DNA of 64,000 nucleotides from Dolichospermum compactum NIES-806 (GTDB lineage Bacteria > Cyanobacteriota > Cyanobacteriia > Cyanobacteriales > Nostocaceae). Within the stretch, counting starts at the first letter, position 1; each line of letters opens with the position of its first letter. The DNA lies in contig NZ_AP018316.1 in NCBI RefSeq assembly GCF_002368115.1, positions 399,102 through 463,101 of the forward strand, in the 5' to 3' direction. The notes under the pieces are model-generated. The model searched no databases, had not been told where the DNA came from, and saw nothing but the letters and a program-made list of their open reading frames with translations. The position numbers were made by a program, and so were the translations under genes. Of the stretch, positions 33,969 to 44,380 are shown piece by piece.

Positions 33969-34393
33969 TTTTTGTCCCTCATTTGAGTGGGTAACGCTAT
34001 ATTACAACATTGACCCATGGGAAACATCATGAGAACATGTAAAACTTTTACTTAGGACTTACGCATTACCCACTCTCGATTGGTTTTAGTAAGCATTGCT
34101 ACTTTACACTACTTAATATCATTCAGAAATCATGGACAGTCAAAATCAGAGAGCAAAGAGTAACCTGGAGGAGAAGCCTATCAAGAAATTTATGAGACTC
34201 AAAAATTTTATTTATTAAATTAGACTGAGTGTAACCTATAGAAATAAAAATTGTGCTGTTGCTAGGTATGAACCAGCTAGTACCGCAGGGCGTTCGTCAA
34301 AAGTCAAAACGAATATACAATGAGCTTACCTTTTTTATTTGCTATGCGCCTTTTCTTACCCCTTTTACCTGTAGTAAGCCGATTTAATTAACT
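33969..34393. other. Gap before cheA with two single MITE ends
   Basis: Contains one end of the GGACTTACGCA family (34053-34066) and one end of the CTAG family (34280-34330: GTACCGCAGGGCGTTCGTCA then AAAGTCAAAACG). Otherwise nothing recognisable. Confidence 0.6.
34280..34330. mobile_element. One-ended copy of the CTAG-type MITE
   Basis: After CTAG it reads GTACCGCAGGGCGTTCGTCA and AACGAATATACAATGAGCTT, matching the left half of the element at 36703-36807 within the nearby cheA. The right end is missing. Confidence 0.65.
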
Positions 34394-37159
34394 ATGCAGC
34401 CGGAACAACAACGGATTTTAGGTTACTTTCTCGAAGAAGCCAGAGAACACCTAAACACTATTGAACAAGGATTACTGAATCTTCAACGGACTCTGGAAGA
34501 TTCAGAAATGATTAATGAAGTTTTCCGTGCAGCCCACTCTATCAAAGGTGATGCGGCCATGTTAGGTCTGAGTAGTATTCAGCACACATCCCACCGTCTT
34601 GAGGATTGCTTCAAAATTCTTAAAGAACATCCTATTCAAGTAGACCAAAGGTTAGAGTCTTTGCTACTGGATATCTGTGATACATTGAAAGCCCTGATAG
34701 ACAATCTTGGCAATCCCTTTGGTTTATCAGAAGAAAAAGCTCAAGCTTTGATGGCAAAAACTGAACCAATAATGCAATGGCTGAATGAGCATATAGAACT
34801 ACTGGTAAAACAGGGTAATAATGAAGTATTAAACCCTCATAACGCATCCGCAACCCGGTTACAAATAGAGTCGCCTGTTTCCCCACAGATACAAAATTCA
34901 CCTGTACCAAGCAAACAAAATCAGGATTGGACACAGTTTCAAACACAGGTGTTACAAATTCTGCGGGAAATGTTGCAACAGTTTAAAAAAACTAACCTAG
35001 AGACTTCCCGCAACAATTTACAAGAATGCTGTCATCAATTAGCAAAAATTGGTAGAGAATTAAATTTATCAAATTGGTGCAATCTATGTGAATCAGCAGC
35101 CCTGGCTATATCCAATCCCGATAATAGTTATTTAACTTTAGCCAAAATAATTATTACTGAAATTAAGCAAGCGCAAGAATTAGTTCTCCAACATAAAGAT
35201 ACGGAAATTACTATTAGTCAACAATTAGAAAATCTGTTTCCTCTTACACAACTGGAGTTATTAGAATTTGAAGAAACGGAACCTGGGGAAATTTTATTTA
35301 CAGATACGACAGAAATAAATTTAAAATCCAATAGAAATGGATTTATTGATCCACCTTTGTTTGATAATCAATCAACTGTGATTCAGCATTCTCCATCTGA
35401 GTTAAACACTCTGGCTGATTTATTTGAAGGCGATACCCCCGATTTAGAAGATAATTGGCAACAAGAAGAAATATTAGAAGATGTCACTAGCTATCAGTTA
35501 CAAATTACCAACAGTGAAGTTGAAGATAATAATCACAATTTAGCTGATTTTCTCTTCTTTGAAGATGACAATACACATAAAATAACTGCAAATAATCATG
35601 AAGATTTAAGTCTCTTGTTTGATGATAGTTTATTAGAATCAGGGAATATAGCTGAAACAGTTAGTTCTCAACTGATAGAAACTAGTAATCTGTTGTCAAA
35701 TCAGACAGATTTACAATTTCCATCAGATGATGTATTACTAGAATTAATCTCAATTTCCAGAGAATCTCGTCAGCTTAATTCTGAAAATGAGACAAATAGC
35801 AGTAATAATTTAGAAGAATTATTGACGTTTACTGCCGATGATGAACTAATATTTACGGATGAAACAACTGAATCAAAAAATATTGCAATTTCAGAAATAG
35901 TTACAGAATCTCCAATCAGTTTTGATAATTCCTTTTTATCAGCGAATGCAGATATCAATTCTCCAGCAGAAAATATTCCTACAACTGTAAAAATATCAAA
36001 AATAAAACCATCAGCACCAGAAAGTTTATCATTAGATAATTCATTTACAAAAGCGGTAAAACCCCAGCCACCGCTAGTCAATGAAATTGATGATTTATTC
36101 AGTACACCAGAAATAACAACTAATCTTGCTAATTCAGTAGATGATCCAGATAACTTCTGGGATGATCTAGGCATAAGTGACTCAGAAAACACTTCTGTAA
36201 TTAATCAAGATATAGCTAAAGAACTAGAGGAGAGTTTATTTAGTGCATCTGTTGAAATTGGGACAAAATATCAGCAAGCAACGACAAATAATCATGTAGA
36301 TAAAAAAGAGTTTGATCTAACTTCCCAAGAACAAGAACAATATTTCGATTTATTCTTCACATCAGATAGCGATACTGGGGCGCAAGCCATAGGTAATTTA
36401 TTTAGTGATGTTATAGATGCAGAATCTAACAATGTTTCCGAATCTAGAGAATTATTCCTACCAGAAATTAATAATTTTTCTCAACCTCCAGAAATAACGG
36501 CAGAACAAGAAATTTTTGAGCCTGTTGAAGAATTCCCATAATCGCGGGTTTAGCGAAATTGAAATGGATCGGTTTACGCCCTTCCATATCCTGGCACAAG
36601 AAATGATCGAGTTCATCGTGCGAGTTCGGGAGTCAGGCAGTGATATTGACTTTGTTACCGAAGAAACAGAACAGGTCGTCAGACAGTTACGCCAAGCAAC
36701 TAGTACCGCAAGGCGTTCGTCAAAAGTCAAAAGTCAAAAGTCAAAACGAATATACAATGAGCTTTCCAGTAGTTTGGAATGGTCTATTTATTTCCGCCGA
36801 CCTGTACTAGTCAACTACAAGAAGGATTAACAAAAGCCCGAATGGTTCCATTTACCCAAGCTGTTGATCCTTTGCGGCGAGGGGTACGGGATAATGCCAT
36901 TAGATATGGCAAACAAGTACAATTAGTCACAGAAGGAGTGGATACCTTAGTTGACAAGATGATTTTAGATCGTCTCACAGACCCATTGACTCACATGGTC
37001 AATAATGCGATCGCTCACGGCATTGAAACCCCAGAAGCTAGACAAGCCGCAGGTAAATCACACGTAGGTATCATTAATATTCGCGCCCTACAACAAGGAA
37101 ACCAAACCATTATTTCTGTCAGTGACGACGGCGCAGGTATTGATAAGAAGCACTTTTAG
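34394..37159 (+). pseudogene. CheA-like histidine kinase, broken
   Basis: N-terminal frame (34394-36541) has an Hpt domain with VFRAAHSIKGDAAMLGL (phospho-accepting His about residue 49) and a very long acidic Ser/Asn-rich linker. The frame then ends (EEFP-stop) while the next frame continues with MDRFTPFHILAQEMIE and EQVVRQLRQATS, where a 105-bp MITE is inserted. Beyond it follow LQEGLTKARMVPFTQAVDPL and the N-box HMVNNAIAHGIETPEAR, then stop in DDGAGIDKKHF at 37159. The rest of the ATPase, CheW and receiver domains are gone. At least three lesions; clearly dead. It was probably a hybrid CheA of a phototaxis or pilus system. Confidence 0.88.
36703..36807. mobile_element. 105-bp CTAG-type MITE inside cheA
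   Basis: Ends GTACCGCAAGGCG and GTACAGGTCGGCGGAAAT (reverse complement), TA duplicated inside CTAG at both sides. Excision with one TA joins RQATS to QLQEGLTKARMVP in frame. Contains GTCAAAA triplets. Confidence 0.85.
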
Positions 37160-37259
37160 AAGCAGCTTCGCGGATGCTAAAAGGAGAAAACCTCGTAGTT
37201 ACAGTTTAACGAAGAATATTAGGGGCAATCCCCTCGTGGTTGCTCAGAATCGTAGGGTT

Positions 37260-39092
37260 CTACTTTTGACCATTGGTAGATTTTTCTACATAGGGACAAT
37301 ACTTAGCCACCAGACTGGCTAAAAGCTTTAAATCTATTGGCTTAGAAATATACTCATTAACACCAGCCGCAAAACAACTTTCACAATCGCCCTTCATAGC
37401 CATAGCCGTTTGAGCAATAATCGGTATATGCTGATATTTTGGGGTTTCTCGTAATTGCTGCACCAAATTTAAACCATTAGCATCAGGTAAACTCACATCC
37501 ATCAAAATCACGGCTGCTTCTATTTCTTCGAGACTATTCCACATTTTTGCCCCATTCTTCACCCAATTAACCTGATATCCTAATCTTCTTAAATAAATTC
37601 CCATTAATTCCCCATTGGGTAAATCATCTTCCACCAGCAAAATTACGGGCGAGGGAGTCATATCATTATCACAAGGATGACTAACCACTTCTAAATCATA
37701 TTCTGCTGTTGTTTCTATAGCTGCTAAAACTCCTCCCGTTGGTTTAAGAGGAAGTAAAACACTAAAACGAGAACCTTGATCAACTACAGATTCTAACTCT
37801 AAATAACCACCATGAATTTCTGCTAATTTTTGAGTCACTACCAACCCCAAACCAGTACCTTCATTACGACCGGCTGCGGGATTAACCACTTGACTATAGG
37901 GTTGAAACAGTCGAGATTGATCTTCAAAAGAAATACCTGTACCAGTATCCCAAACTGTAAACCGCAAAAATCCATCTTGACTAGAAACCTGTAAGCCCAC
38001 ATTACCTTTCATCGTGAATTTAATCGCATTGAAAAGTAAATTCAATAACATCTGTTTAAGTCGCAAAGGATCAGCGATGATGTTTTTAATCTCTGGTTCA
38101 ATTTCTAAACGCAGTGTTAAACCTTTATTAGCAGCTTTCTCTTTCACCAAAGCTAAAACATTCCGACACAAAGTAGAAATATCAACTAGTTCCCATTGTA
38201 CTTCTAGCTGGTTGGCTTCAATTTTAGAGAGATCCAAAATATCATTAATTAATCCTAATAAATGCTTACCACTAGATTGAATAATTTGTAAATACTCTTG
38301 ATGACGGGCTTTCTCAGGTTCATAACCCTGTGCTAATAGCAAATGGGTAAAACCAATAATTGAACTTAGGGGAGTGCGGATTTCATGACTAGTATTTGCC
38401 AAAAACTGATTTTTAAGTTGATTACTCCGTTCTAGTTCTTGATTAAAATTAGCTAAATCCTGGTAATACTTTTGAGAAGATTGTATTTGTGCAAGTTGGG
38501 TTAAGGCTGTGCGACAATTTTCCACAGTTTTTGTGACTAATTGTAACTTGAGCGGGTAAAAAGTATCCTTGAGTAATTTACAGTCGGATGAAAGATTGGT
38601 TGTGCAGATGATTAACCACGCTTTTATTCCTTGGGTATCCTCAAATAAATACCAAGCACTTTGGTATTTTTGAGTTTCCATTTGCTGTACATCTTGGAGA
38701 TTGATAGATTTATGCAACCTCAAAGATAGCTTTTTCTCAGTTGGAGACATTACCCCGAAATTGGGAGTTAATGATGATGAATGGGAAATATAAGAGATTT
38801 GACCAACTATTTGCTGTGGTTCAAATAGGGCAATACTTACAATATACTGGGTAACCGCAATTAAACTATCACTTAACGCTTTGTGAAGTTCATTGACAAC
38901 GATTTGAAAAATTTCTGCTTCTGTGGCTATTCCTAATGCAGTCTTAGTAGCCACAGAAATTAGATAATCCTGGAGACGAATTTGCAACTGATTTAAGCTG
39001 CTTTCCAGCCACAACTGATACCGCAGATTTTCCATTGGTGTCAGCCGATGGTTTCCATTTATTTGTGAGTTTCGTTCTGTTGACACTCTCAC
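37260..39092 (-). CDS. Hybrid histidine kinase (GAF-like, HisKA, HATPase, REC)
   Basis: 610 residues from GTG 39092 (a later ATG at 39035 is possible). An N-terminal GAF-like sensory region, coiled linker, HisKA with NTSHEIRTPLSSI (His about residue 236), N-box LLNLLFNAIKFT, G-boxes WDTGTGIS and GTGLGLVVTQKL, then a receiver domain with acceptor Asp in VILMDVSLPDANG. Cytosolic: no membrane segments. Convergent with the broken cheA, whose 3' remnant ends 100 bp away. Confidence 0.92.
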   Translation of the reverse strand: MRVSTERNSQINGNHRLTPMENLRYQLWLESSLNQLQIRLQDYLISVATKTALGIATEAEIFQIVVNELHKALSDSLIAVTQYIVSIALFEPQQIVGQISYISHSSSLTPNFGVMSPTEKKLSLRLHKSINLQDVQQMETQKYQSAWYLFEDTQGIKAWLIICTTNLSSDCKLLKDTFYPLKLQLVTKTVENCRTALTQLAQIQSSQKYYQDLANFNQELERSNQLKNQFLANTSHEIRTPLSSIIGFTHLLLAQGYEPEKARHQEYLQIIQSSGKHLLGLINDILDLSKIEANQLEVQWELVDISTLCRNVLALVKEKAANKGLTLRLEIEPEIKNIIADPLRLKQMLLNLLFNAIKFTMKGNVGLQVSSQDGFLRFTVWDTGTGISFEDQSRLFQPYSQVVNPAAGRNEGTGLGLVVTQKLAEIHGGYLELESVVDQGSRFSVLLPLKPTGGVLAAIETTAEYDLEVVSHPCDNDMTPSPVILLVEDDLPNGELMGIYLRRLGYQVNWVKNGAKMWNSLEEIEAAVILMDVSLPDANGLNLVQQLRETPKYQHIPIIAQTAMAMKGDCESCFAAGVNEYISKPIDLKLLASLVAKYCPYVEKSTNGQK

Positions 39093-39699
39093 TGTCTTTA
39101 GACACTGAGATTCTTTAATCCATGAGCCAACTTGCTTTCATCAGGATTACTCCAACTAAATTAGAGATCCATTCTCTTAAGGTGTTAATTCTGGTATGCC
39201 CTAGCTTACTCGATTCTTAGGTCGCGCTTCGCTATCAATAATTTTATTGTTTACCAAATTTAGCTTTCCTAAACTGCAATACCCTTAGGTATGACTACGC
39301 ACTCAACCAAATTAGTTAAGTTTTTACGTTGTTTAGTTATACTTAAATTCTAGGAATGAGTCCCATTATATCACATCTACTGTTACCACTCAAGAGCTTG
39401 AGCAAATTAATTAGCCCGTGTCGCTTATATCTTAGGTCTAAAGACACGTTCGCTTTACGCTTACTGGGCAATCCTGTAAGCTTGAAAATTGCTGCATGGT
39501 CAACTAGACCGTTGAAAAAACATTCTGCTCACAAATAATGTAAACAGTATTTATGTATATTAACCTACAAATGCTTTTTATATATAACCCATAACTGGCA
39601 TTGCCGAATGTGACGAAGATCCCAAGAATGATTGAATACAATCACTTACTGAATAGCAACTTCAAAAATTCACAATAATTTCACAGTAACATCATATTT
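39093..39699. other. Gap between kinase and natD-like gene
   Basis: Holds a partial small dispersed repeat near 39222 (GGTCGCGCTTCGCTATC) and the second 60-bp repeat (39421-39480). No gene supported; the last 150 bp may be the promoter region of the permease. Confidence 0.55.
39421..39480. repeat. 60-bp dispersed repeat, copy 2
   Basis: TCGCTTATATCTTAGGTCTA then AAGACACGTTCGCTTTACGC; differs at about 8 positions from 11021-11080. Together with the preceding GTG it could form a GTGTC/GACAC stem. Confidence 0.7.
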
Positions 39700-40569
39700 A
39701 TGGATATTACACAATTTGCTCAATTGATTATTAACGGTATTGCTGTCGGTAGTATTATCGCCTTAGCCGCAGTAGGACTAACCTTAACCTATGGGATTTT
39801 GCGGTTGTCTAATTTTGCTCACGGTGATTTTCTCACATTGGGCGCTTATTTGACTCTCATGGTCAATGCGATGGGTCTAAATATTTGGTTATCCATGATT
39901 GTGGCTACCGTGGGAACTGTGGGAGGAATGTTACTGGCAGAAAAATTACTGTGGTCAAAAATGCGGTCTATCCGTGCTAGTTCCACAACTCTGATTATTA
40001 TCTCTATCGGTCTGGCTTTATTTCTCCGCAATGGGATTATTTTTCTTTGGGGGGGTAAAAACCAAAATTATAATTTACCCGTGATTCCAGCTTTAGAATT
40101 TGGGACTTTAAAAATACCGCAAAATCAGTTATTGGTACTGGGGTTAGCGATTCTGGCGATTTTATCCCTCCACTACTTGCTACAAAATACGAAAATTGGT
40201 AAGGCGATGCGGGCAGTAGCTGATGATTTAGATTTAGCGAGAGTATCTGGTATTAATGTTGATAGAGTAATTTTGTGGACTTGGGTAATTGCTGGGACAT
40301 TCACTTCTTTAGGTGGCAGTATGTACGGGCTAATTACAGCGGTGCGTCCAAATATGGGTTGGTTTTTGATTTTACCTTTGTTTGCTTCAGTGATTTTGGG
40401 GGGAATTGGCAATCCTTACGGAGCGATCGCCGCAGCCTTTATCATTGGTATTGCCCAAGAAGTTAGCACCCCCTGGCTAGGTTCACAGTATAAGCAAGGT
40501 GTAGCCTTACTAATCATGATTGTGGTGCTGCTTATTCGCCCCAAAGGTTTATTCAAAGGCACGATTTAA
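39700..40569 (+). CDS. natD: Branched-chain/neutral amino-acid ABC permease (LivH type, NatD-like)
   Basis: 289 residues with about eight transmembrane segments; LivH-type N-terminus LIINGIAVGSIIALAAVGLT and the cytoplasmic EAA-like loop KAMRAVADDLDLARVSGIN. In Anabaena the N-I neutral amino-acid system uses NatD as this subunit. Partner genes are not in the window, which fits the scattered nat genes in cyanobacteria. UrtB-like urea permease is the alternative; the short length argues against it. Confidence 0.8.
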   Translation: MDITQFAQLIINGIAVGSIIALAAVGLTLTYGILRLSNFAHGDFLTLGAYLTLMVNAMGLNIWLSMIVATVGTVGGMLLAEKLLWSKMRSIRASSTTLIIISIGLALFLRNGIIFLWGGKNQNYNLPVIPALEFGTLKIPQNQLLVLGLAILAILSLHYLLQNTKIGKAMRAVADDLDLARVSGINVDRVILWTWVIAGTFTSLGGSMYGLITAVRPNMGWFLILPLFASVILGGIGNPYGAIAAAFIIGIAQEVSTPWLGSQYKQGVALLIMIVVLLIRPKGLFKGTI

Positions 40570-40590
40570 ACAGCACCGGTCTACTTCTAA

Positions 40591-40710
40591 CTATTCAATG
40601 ATGTGGAAGTAGTAAGCTGCTACCAAAAAGTTAACAGCCAAAAGTAACAATGCCCAACCAGTACGGAAAACGTAGGAAGGTTTAGCAGCGGGTTTGCCTT
40701 TAGCAGTCAT
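40591..40710 (-). CDS. psaX: Photosystem I subunit PsaX
   Basis: 39 residues: MTAKGKPAAKPSYVFRTGW then ALLLLAVNFLVAAYYFHIIE. One transmembrane helix; strong likeness to the known PsaX (F-R-T-x-W-A-x-L-L-L-A-x-N-F-L-V-A-A-Y-Y-F). A peripheral PSI subunit that binds a chlorophyll. Convergent with the natD-like gene, 21 bp away. Confidence 0.92.
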   Translation of the reverse strand: MTAKGKPAAKPSYVFRTGWALLLLAVNFLVAAYYFHIIE

Positions 40711-40804
40711 AAGCGGTTCTCCTAATTTAGTGACTTTTTAAGAAATAGCAAACTCACGCACCAATTTTGCAAATTCTTTAAAAATATTTTTGTAAGGAGT
40801 CGGG

Positions 40805-40915
<111 letters not shown>

Positions 40916-40916
40916 T

Positions 40917-41813
40917 CTACTCCTCCCCAGCGTGATAGGAACTGCGAACCAGGGGACCGGAACGGACGTGATTAAATCCCATTTCCTTGGCTATATTACC
41001 CAGTTCGGTAAATTCCTCTGGAGTCCAATATTTTTTAACAGGTAGATGGTCTAAAGAAGGGCGCATATATTGACCAATGGTGAGGCGATCGCATTTTACA
41101 GATCGCAAATCCGCCATTGTCTCAATTAATTCCTCCATAGTTTCCCCATGTCCCACCATCACACCTGACTTCGTAGGAAGCTGATCATTCAACTCCTTAA
41201 CCGTCGCTAATACAGCCAACGAACGGTCATATTTTGCTCCTCGGCGCACAGTTGGAGTTAACCTGCGGACTGTTTCGACATTATGGTTAAAACAAGCCGG
41301 TTGAGCCTGAATAATCATGGCTAAACTGTGACGTTGAACTGCCACACCCCCACCACCCCAAAAATCCGATGTCAGCACCTCAATTTGAGTATCGGGATTC
41401 ATCTGGCGAATAGTCTCCATTGTCCTCACAAAATGACCAGCCCCTCCATCAGCCAAGTCATCACGGGCGACAGAAGTTAATACCACATACCGCAACCCTA
41501 AAAGCCGTACCGATTCCGCCACCTTTTGAGGTTCTTCCTCATCCAACGCCATTGGCGCATGACCTTTATCTACTTGACAAAAAGCACAGGCGCGGGTGCA
41601 AGTTGGCCCCATTAATAAAAAAGTTGCTGTTTTTTGGGCGTAGCATTCACCCCGATTTGGACAACGACCTTCTTCACAAATTGTGTGAATTTGTCGCTGC
41701 TTAATGATACGTTGGACAGTAGAGATTTCACTGGCTTTGCCAATGGGCCGACGCAACCAGCTAGGCATAGTCATGATTTCTGACTTGATATCAACTTGTT
41801 GTGGAGAATTCAT
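40917..41813 (-). CDS. lipA: Lipoyl synthase (second copy)
   Basis: 298 residues. Auxiliary cluster CEEGRCPNRGEC, SAM cluster CTRACAFC and C-terminal RSSYHAGEE are all intact. It differs from the copy at 8791 in many places, including a glycine-rich insert (FWGGGGVAVQRHS). Two lipA paralogues are common in cyanobacteria. Start ATG 41813; later ATGs in the first 20 codons are alternatives. Confidence 0.93.
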   Translation of the reverse strand: MNSPQQVDIKSEIMTMPSWLRRPIGKASEISTVQRIIKQRQIHTICEEGRCPNRGECYAQKTATFLLMGPTCTRACAFCQVDKGHAPMALDEEEPQKVAESVRLLGLRYVVLTSVARDDLADGGAGHFVRTMETIRQMNPDTQIEVLTSDFWGGGGVAVQRHSLAMIIQAQPACFNHNVETVRRLTPTVRRGAKYDRSLAVLATVKELNDQLPTKSGVMVGHGETMEELIETMADLRSVKCDRLTIGQYMRPSLDHLPVKKYWTPEEFTELGNIAKEMGFNHVRSGPLVRSSYHAGEE

Positions 41814-42139
41814 ATAACGATTTGTTAATTAGGCAAAAAGTAGGAGCGCGTAATGACTATTTACATAGAGGTACTGTAATTTCAGATATACCCCAAACTG
41901 AGAAGTTAGATTAATAAATCTTTCACTACACAGGATATTAGTTGTGTGTAGTCTACACAACTATGATACAAATTGATCAGAACACCAGTGAGAGTTTCCT
42001 ACAACAGCTGTGATTTTAGAACTTTGTGTCAGAAAACACTCACCCCAATCTACATAAATTTTAGATATAGTGAGAGAATTCCTAAAAGCAGTCGGCAACC
42101 AGCCATCTAAACATAAAATTTTTAGTAGAGTAATCAACT
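41814..42139. other. Gap between lipA and a response-regulator remnant
   Basis: About 325 bp, AT-rich, no gene or repeat recognised; contains promoter space for the divergent lipA. Confidence 0.5.
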
Positions 42140-42304
42140 GTGGCAAGTAACAAAATTTTAGTTATTGACGACACTACCGTTGTCAGGGTAAAAGTACGAG
42201 AAATGTTACCACCAGGTAATTTTGAGGTAATAGAAGCCAAGGATGGGTTAGAAGGATACAACCTCATATCTCAAGAATTATTAACCGCAGGTGGACGCAG
42301 ATAA
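42140..42304 (+). pseudogene. Response regulator receiver domain, N-terminal fragment
   Basis: From GTG 42140: ASNKILVIDDTTVVRVKVRE, MLPPGNFEVIEAKDGLEGYN. The acidic pair DD of a receiver domain is present, but the frame ends after 54 codons, before the phosphorylated Asp, in an ACGCAGATAAACGCAGATAA repeat. Confidence 0.75.
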
Positions 42305-42470
42305 ACGCAGATAAAGACGGATGAATTAATGAATTTCATGATTCTGTGAAGCCTCACATAAATTTGGTATTGTTGCTGTTTAACAACAAAAATGGGTAAT
42401 TGAATATTGAAGACCAGCTTCATTACCAATTACCCATTACCAATTATTTAGGAATAACTTAAAATCGTAA

Positions 42471-42564
42471 CCGCTCAATAATCCGGGGTAAATCCTTCCA
42501 TGACAAGCCTCAAATGGCGTAAAATCGTCCCCGAATGGGTAGTCCGCCCCCATTTATTGAGCGG
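42471..42564. repeat. 94-bp inverted-repeat element next to ndhB
   Basis: Arms CCGCTCAATAA (42471-42481) and TTATTGAGCGG (42554-42564) bracket a stretch with a 27-codon frame (MTSLKWRKIVPEWVVRPHLL) that is probably not a gene. It directly follows the ndhB stop and may act as terminator or be a small mobile element. Confidence 0.55.
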
Positions 42565-42568
42565 ATAC

Positions 42569-44152
42569 TTAAAATCCCTGTGACTCCTTGTTTGTAATAA
42601 CACTAACTTGTGTACTGGCAACTTTTGCTGCTTGTAACATGGGAGTGTTAGTAACAGAATTGTTAGCTAAAGTAAACAAGGGATTGGATAAGATTCCAGA
42701 AATAGTAGTAGCTATTAAAGTTACTATCAAACCCACTTGTAAAGGTCTCAGTCCTGGTAAATCCCAACGAACTTGGGGATAATTCTTCACTACATCGGAC
42801 ATTTCTTGAGGTTCTTTGACTACCATCATTTTCACTACACGAATGTAGTAATAGATGGAAACCACACTGGTAACTAAACCTAGTAAAACTAACCAGTAAA
42901 GACCAGCTTGCCAACCTGCCCAAAATAAGTAAATTTTCCCGAAAAATCCGGCTAGTGGGGGAATACCACCCAAGGATAAGAGAGAAACACTCAAACCCAG
43001 TGTTAAAAGTGGGTCTTTTTGATACAAACCGGAGTATTCAGAAATTTGGTCTGTTCCTGTTCGCAGTGAGAACAATACCACACAGGTAAAGCCGCAGAGG
43101 TTCATAAACAGGTATACCAGTAGATAGAAAATCATACTGGAATAGCCGGCATCAGTTCCCGCGATTAAGCCAATCATCACAAATCCAGCTTGGGCAATGG
43201 ATGAGTAAGCTAACATCCGTTTCATGCTAGTTTGGGCTAGTGCGACAACGTTACCCAGTACCATACTCAGCACAGCAAGGGCAGTGAAGACAAATCTCCA
43301 TTCATCTGCCACGATAGGGAAAACGGTGGTTAAGAGACGGATAGCCAAGGCAAATCCGGCGGCTTTAGAACCGACAGATAAAAAGGCAATAACTGGGGTT
43401 GGTGCGCCTTCATAAACGTCTGGTGTCCATTGGTGGAAAGGTGCAGCGGAGATTTTGAAACCAATACCCGCAATCACGAAAACCAGAGCAATTACTAAAC
43501 ATAGAGACTGACCAACATTTGCTGTAGCGATACCTTGAGCGATCGCACTTAGTTCTGTCTGTCCACCGGATAACCCATACAGCAGGGAGACACCATACAA
43601 AAACACCGCTGTACTAGAAGCACCAATTAACAGGTATTTCAACGCTGCTTCATTGGAACGGGGGTCACGTTTTGTATAACCTGTCAACAAATAAGAGGAA
43701 ATACTCAAGGCTTCTAAGGAGATGAAAATCATCACCAACTCATTAGCACCGGATAAAAACATTCCTCCCAAAGTCGCAGTCATCAAAATGGCAATAAATT
43801 CGGCTAAAGGCGTACCACTTTGTTCAACGTAGCGAATTGACATTAGTATTGTTGACATTGCTGACAGGGCGATAATTCCCCGAAAGACAATACTCAGGTC
43901 ATCACCATTAAAGCTACCAGTAAAGGCAATGGGGTTAGTTGTATCCCATTGGAAGTATAGAGCAATAATCGCGGCTGTTAAACCGAGGGTAGCTAGATAT
44001 CCAATCCAGCGAGCAGATGTCCGTCCCAAAATTAAATCAACAATCAAAACCCCCAAGAGGGTAATCATGACGATTCCCTCTGGTAAAATCGTTCCGGCAT
44101 TTAACTGGGATGCAAAATTAGCAAAATCCATGAGATGTATAGGTTTTAGCAA
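42569..44152 (-). CDS. ndhB: NAD(P)H-quinone oxidoreductase subunit 2 (NDH-1)
   Basis: 527 residues, about 14 transmembrane helices. Proton-translocating antiporter-like core: LISLEALSISSYLLTGYTKR with the conserved Glu and AALKYLLIGASSTAVFLYG. Part of the thylakoid NDH-1 complex for cyclic electron flow, respiration and CO2 uptake. Single gene on the minus strand. Confidence 0.95.
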   Translation of the reverse strand: MLKPIHLMDFANFASQLNAGTILPEGIVMITLLGVLIVDLILGRTSARWIGYLATLGLTAAIIALYFQWDTTNPIAFTGSFNGDDLSIVFRGIIALSAMSTILMSIRYVEQSGTPLAEFIAILMTATLGGMFLSGANELVMIFISLEALSISSYLLTGYTKRDPRSNEAALKYLLIGASSTAVFLYGVSLLYGLSGGQTELSAIAQGIATANVGQSLCLVIALVFVIAGIGFKISAAPFHQWTPDVYEGAPTPVIAFLSVGSKAAGFALAIRLLTTVFPIVADEWRFVFTALAVLSMVLGNVVALAQTSMKRMLAYSSIAQAGFVMIGLIAGTDAGYSSMIFYLLVYLFMNLCGFTCVVLFSLRTGTDQISEYSGLYQKDPLLTLGLSVSLLSLGGIPPLAGFFGKIYLFWAGWQAGLYWLVLLGLVTSVVSIYYYIRVVKMMVVKEPQEMSDVVKNYPQVRWDLPGLRPLQVGLIVTLIATTISGILSNPLFTLANNSVTNTPMLQAAKVASTQVSVITNKESQGF

Positions 44153-44380
44153 TTAAACATTAGGGCTAACACAAGTTTATTCTATCTATACTTCTGAACT
44201 AAAATTGCATTGATCTTTCTATCTTTAACAGTTGAAAATTTGTATATTTAATTTTAGCTATCCGCAAATGTACCGCAATAACTCAAAATAAACAGTCGAG
44301 TACATAACTGAACTGTTCAGAGTGGGCCGATTTTCCTGAAAGAGTTAATACCGTAGAGAGTAATCATGGCTTAAAGCACT

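Noticed and set aside
42499..42582. 27-codon plus-strand ORF beside ndhB
   Set aside because: Lies inside an inverted-repeat element and has no ribosome-binding site or recognisable family.
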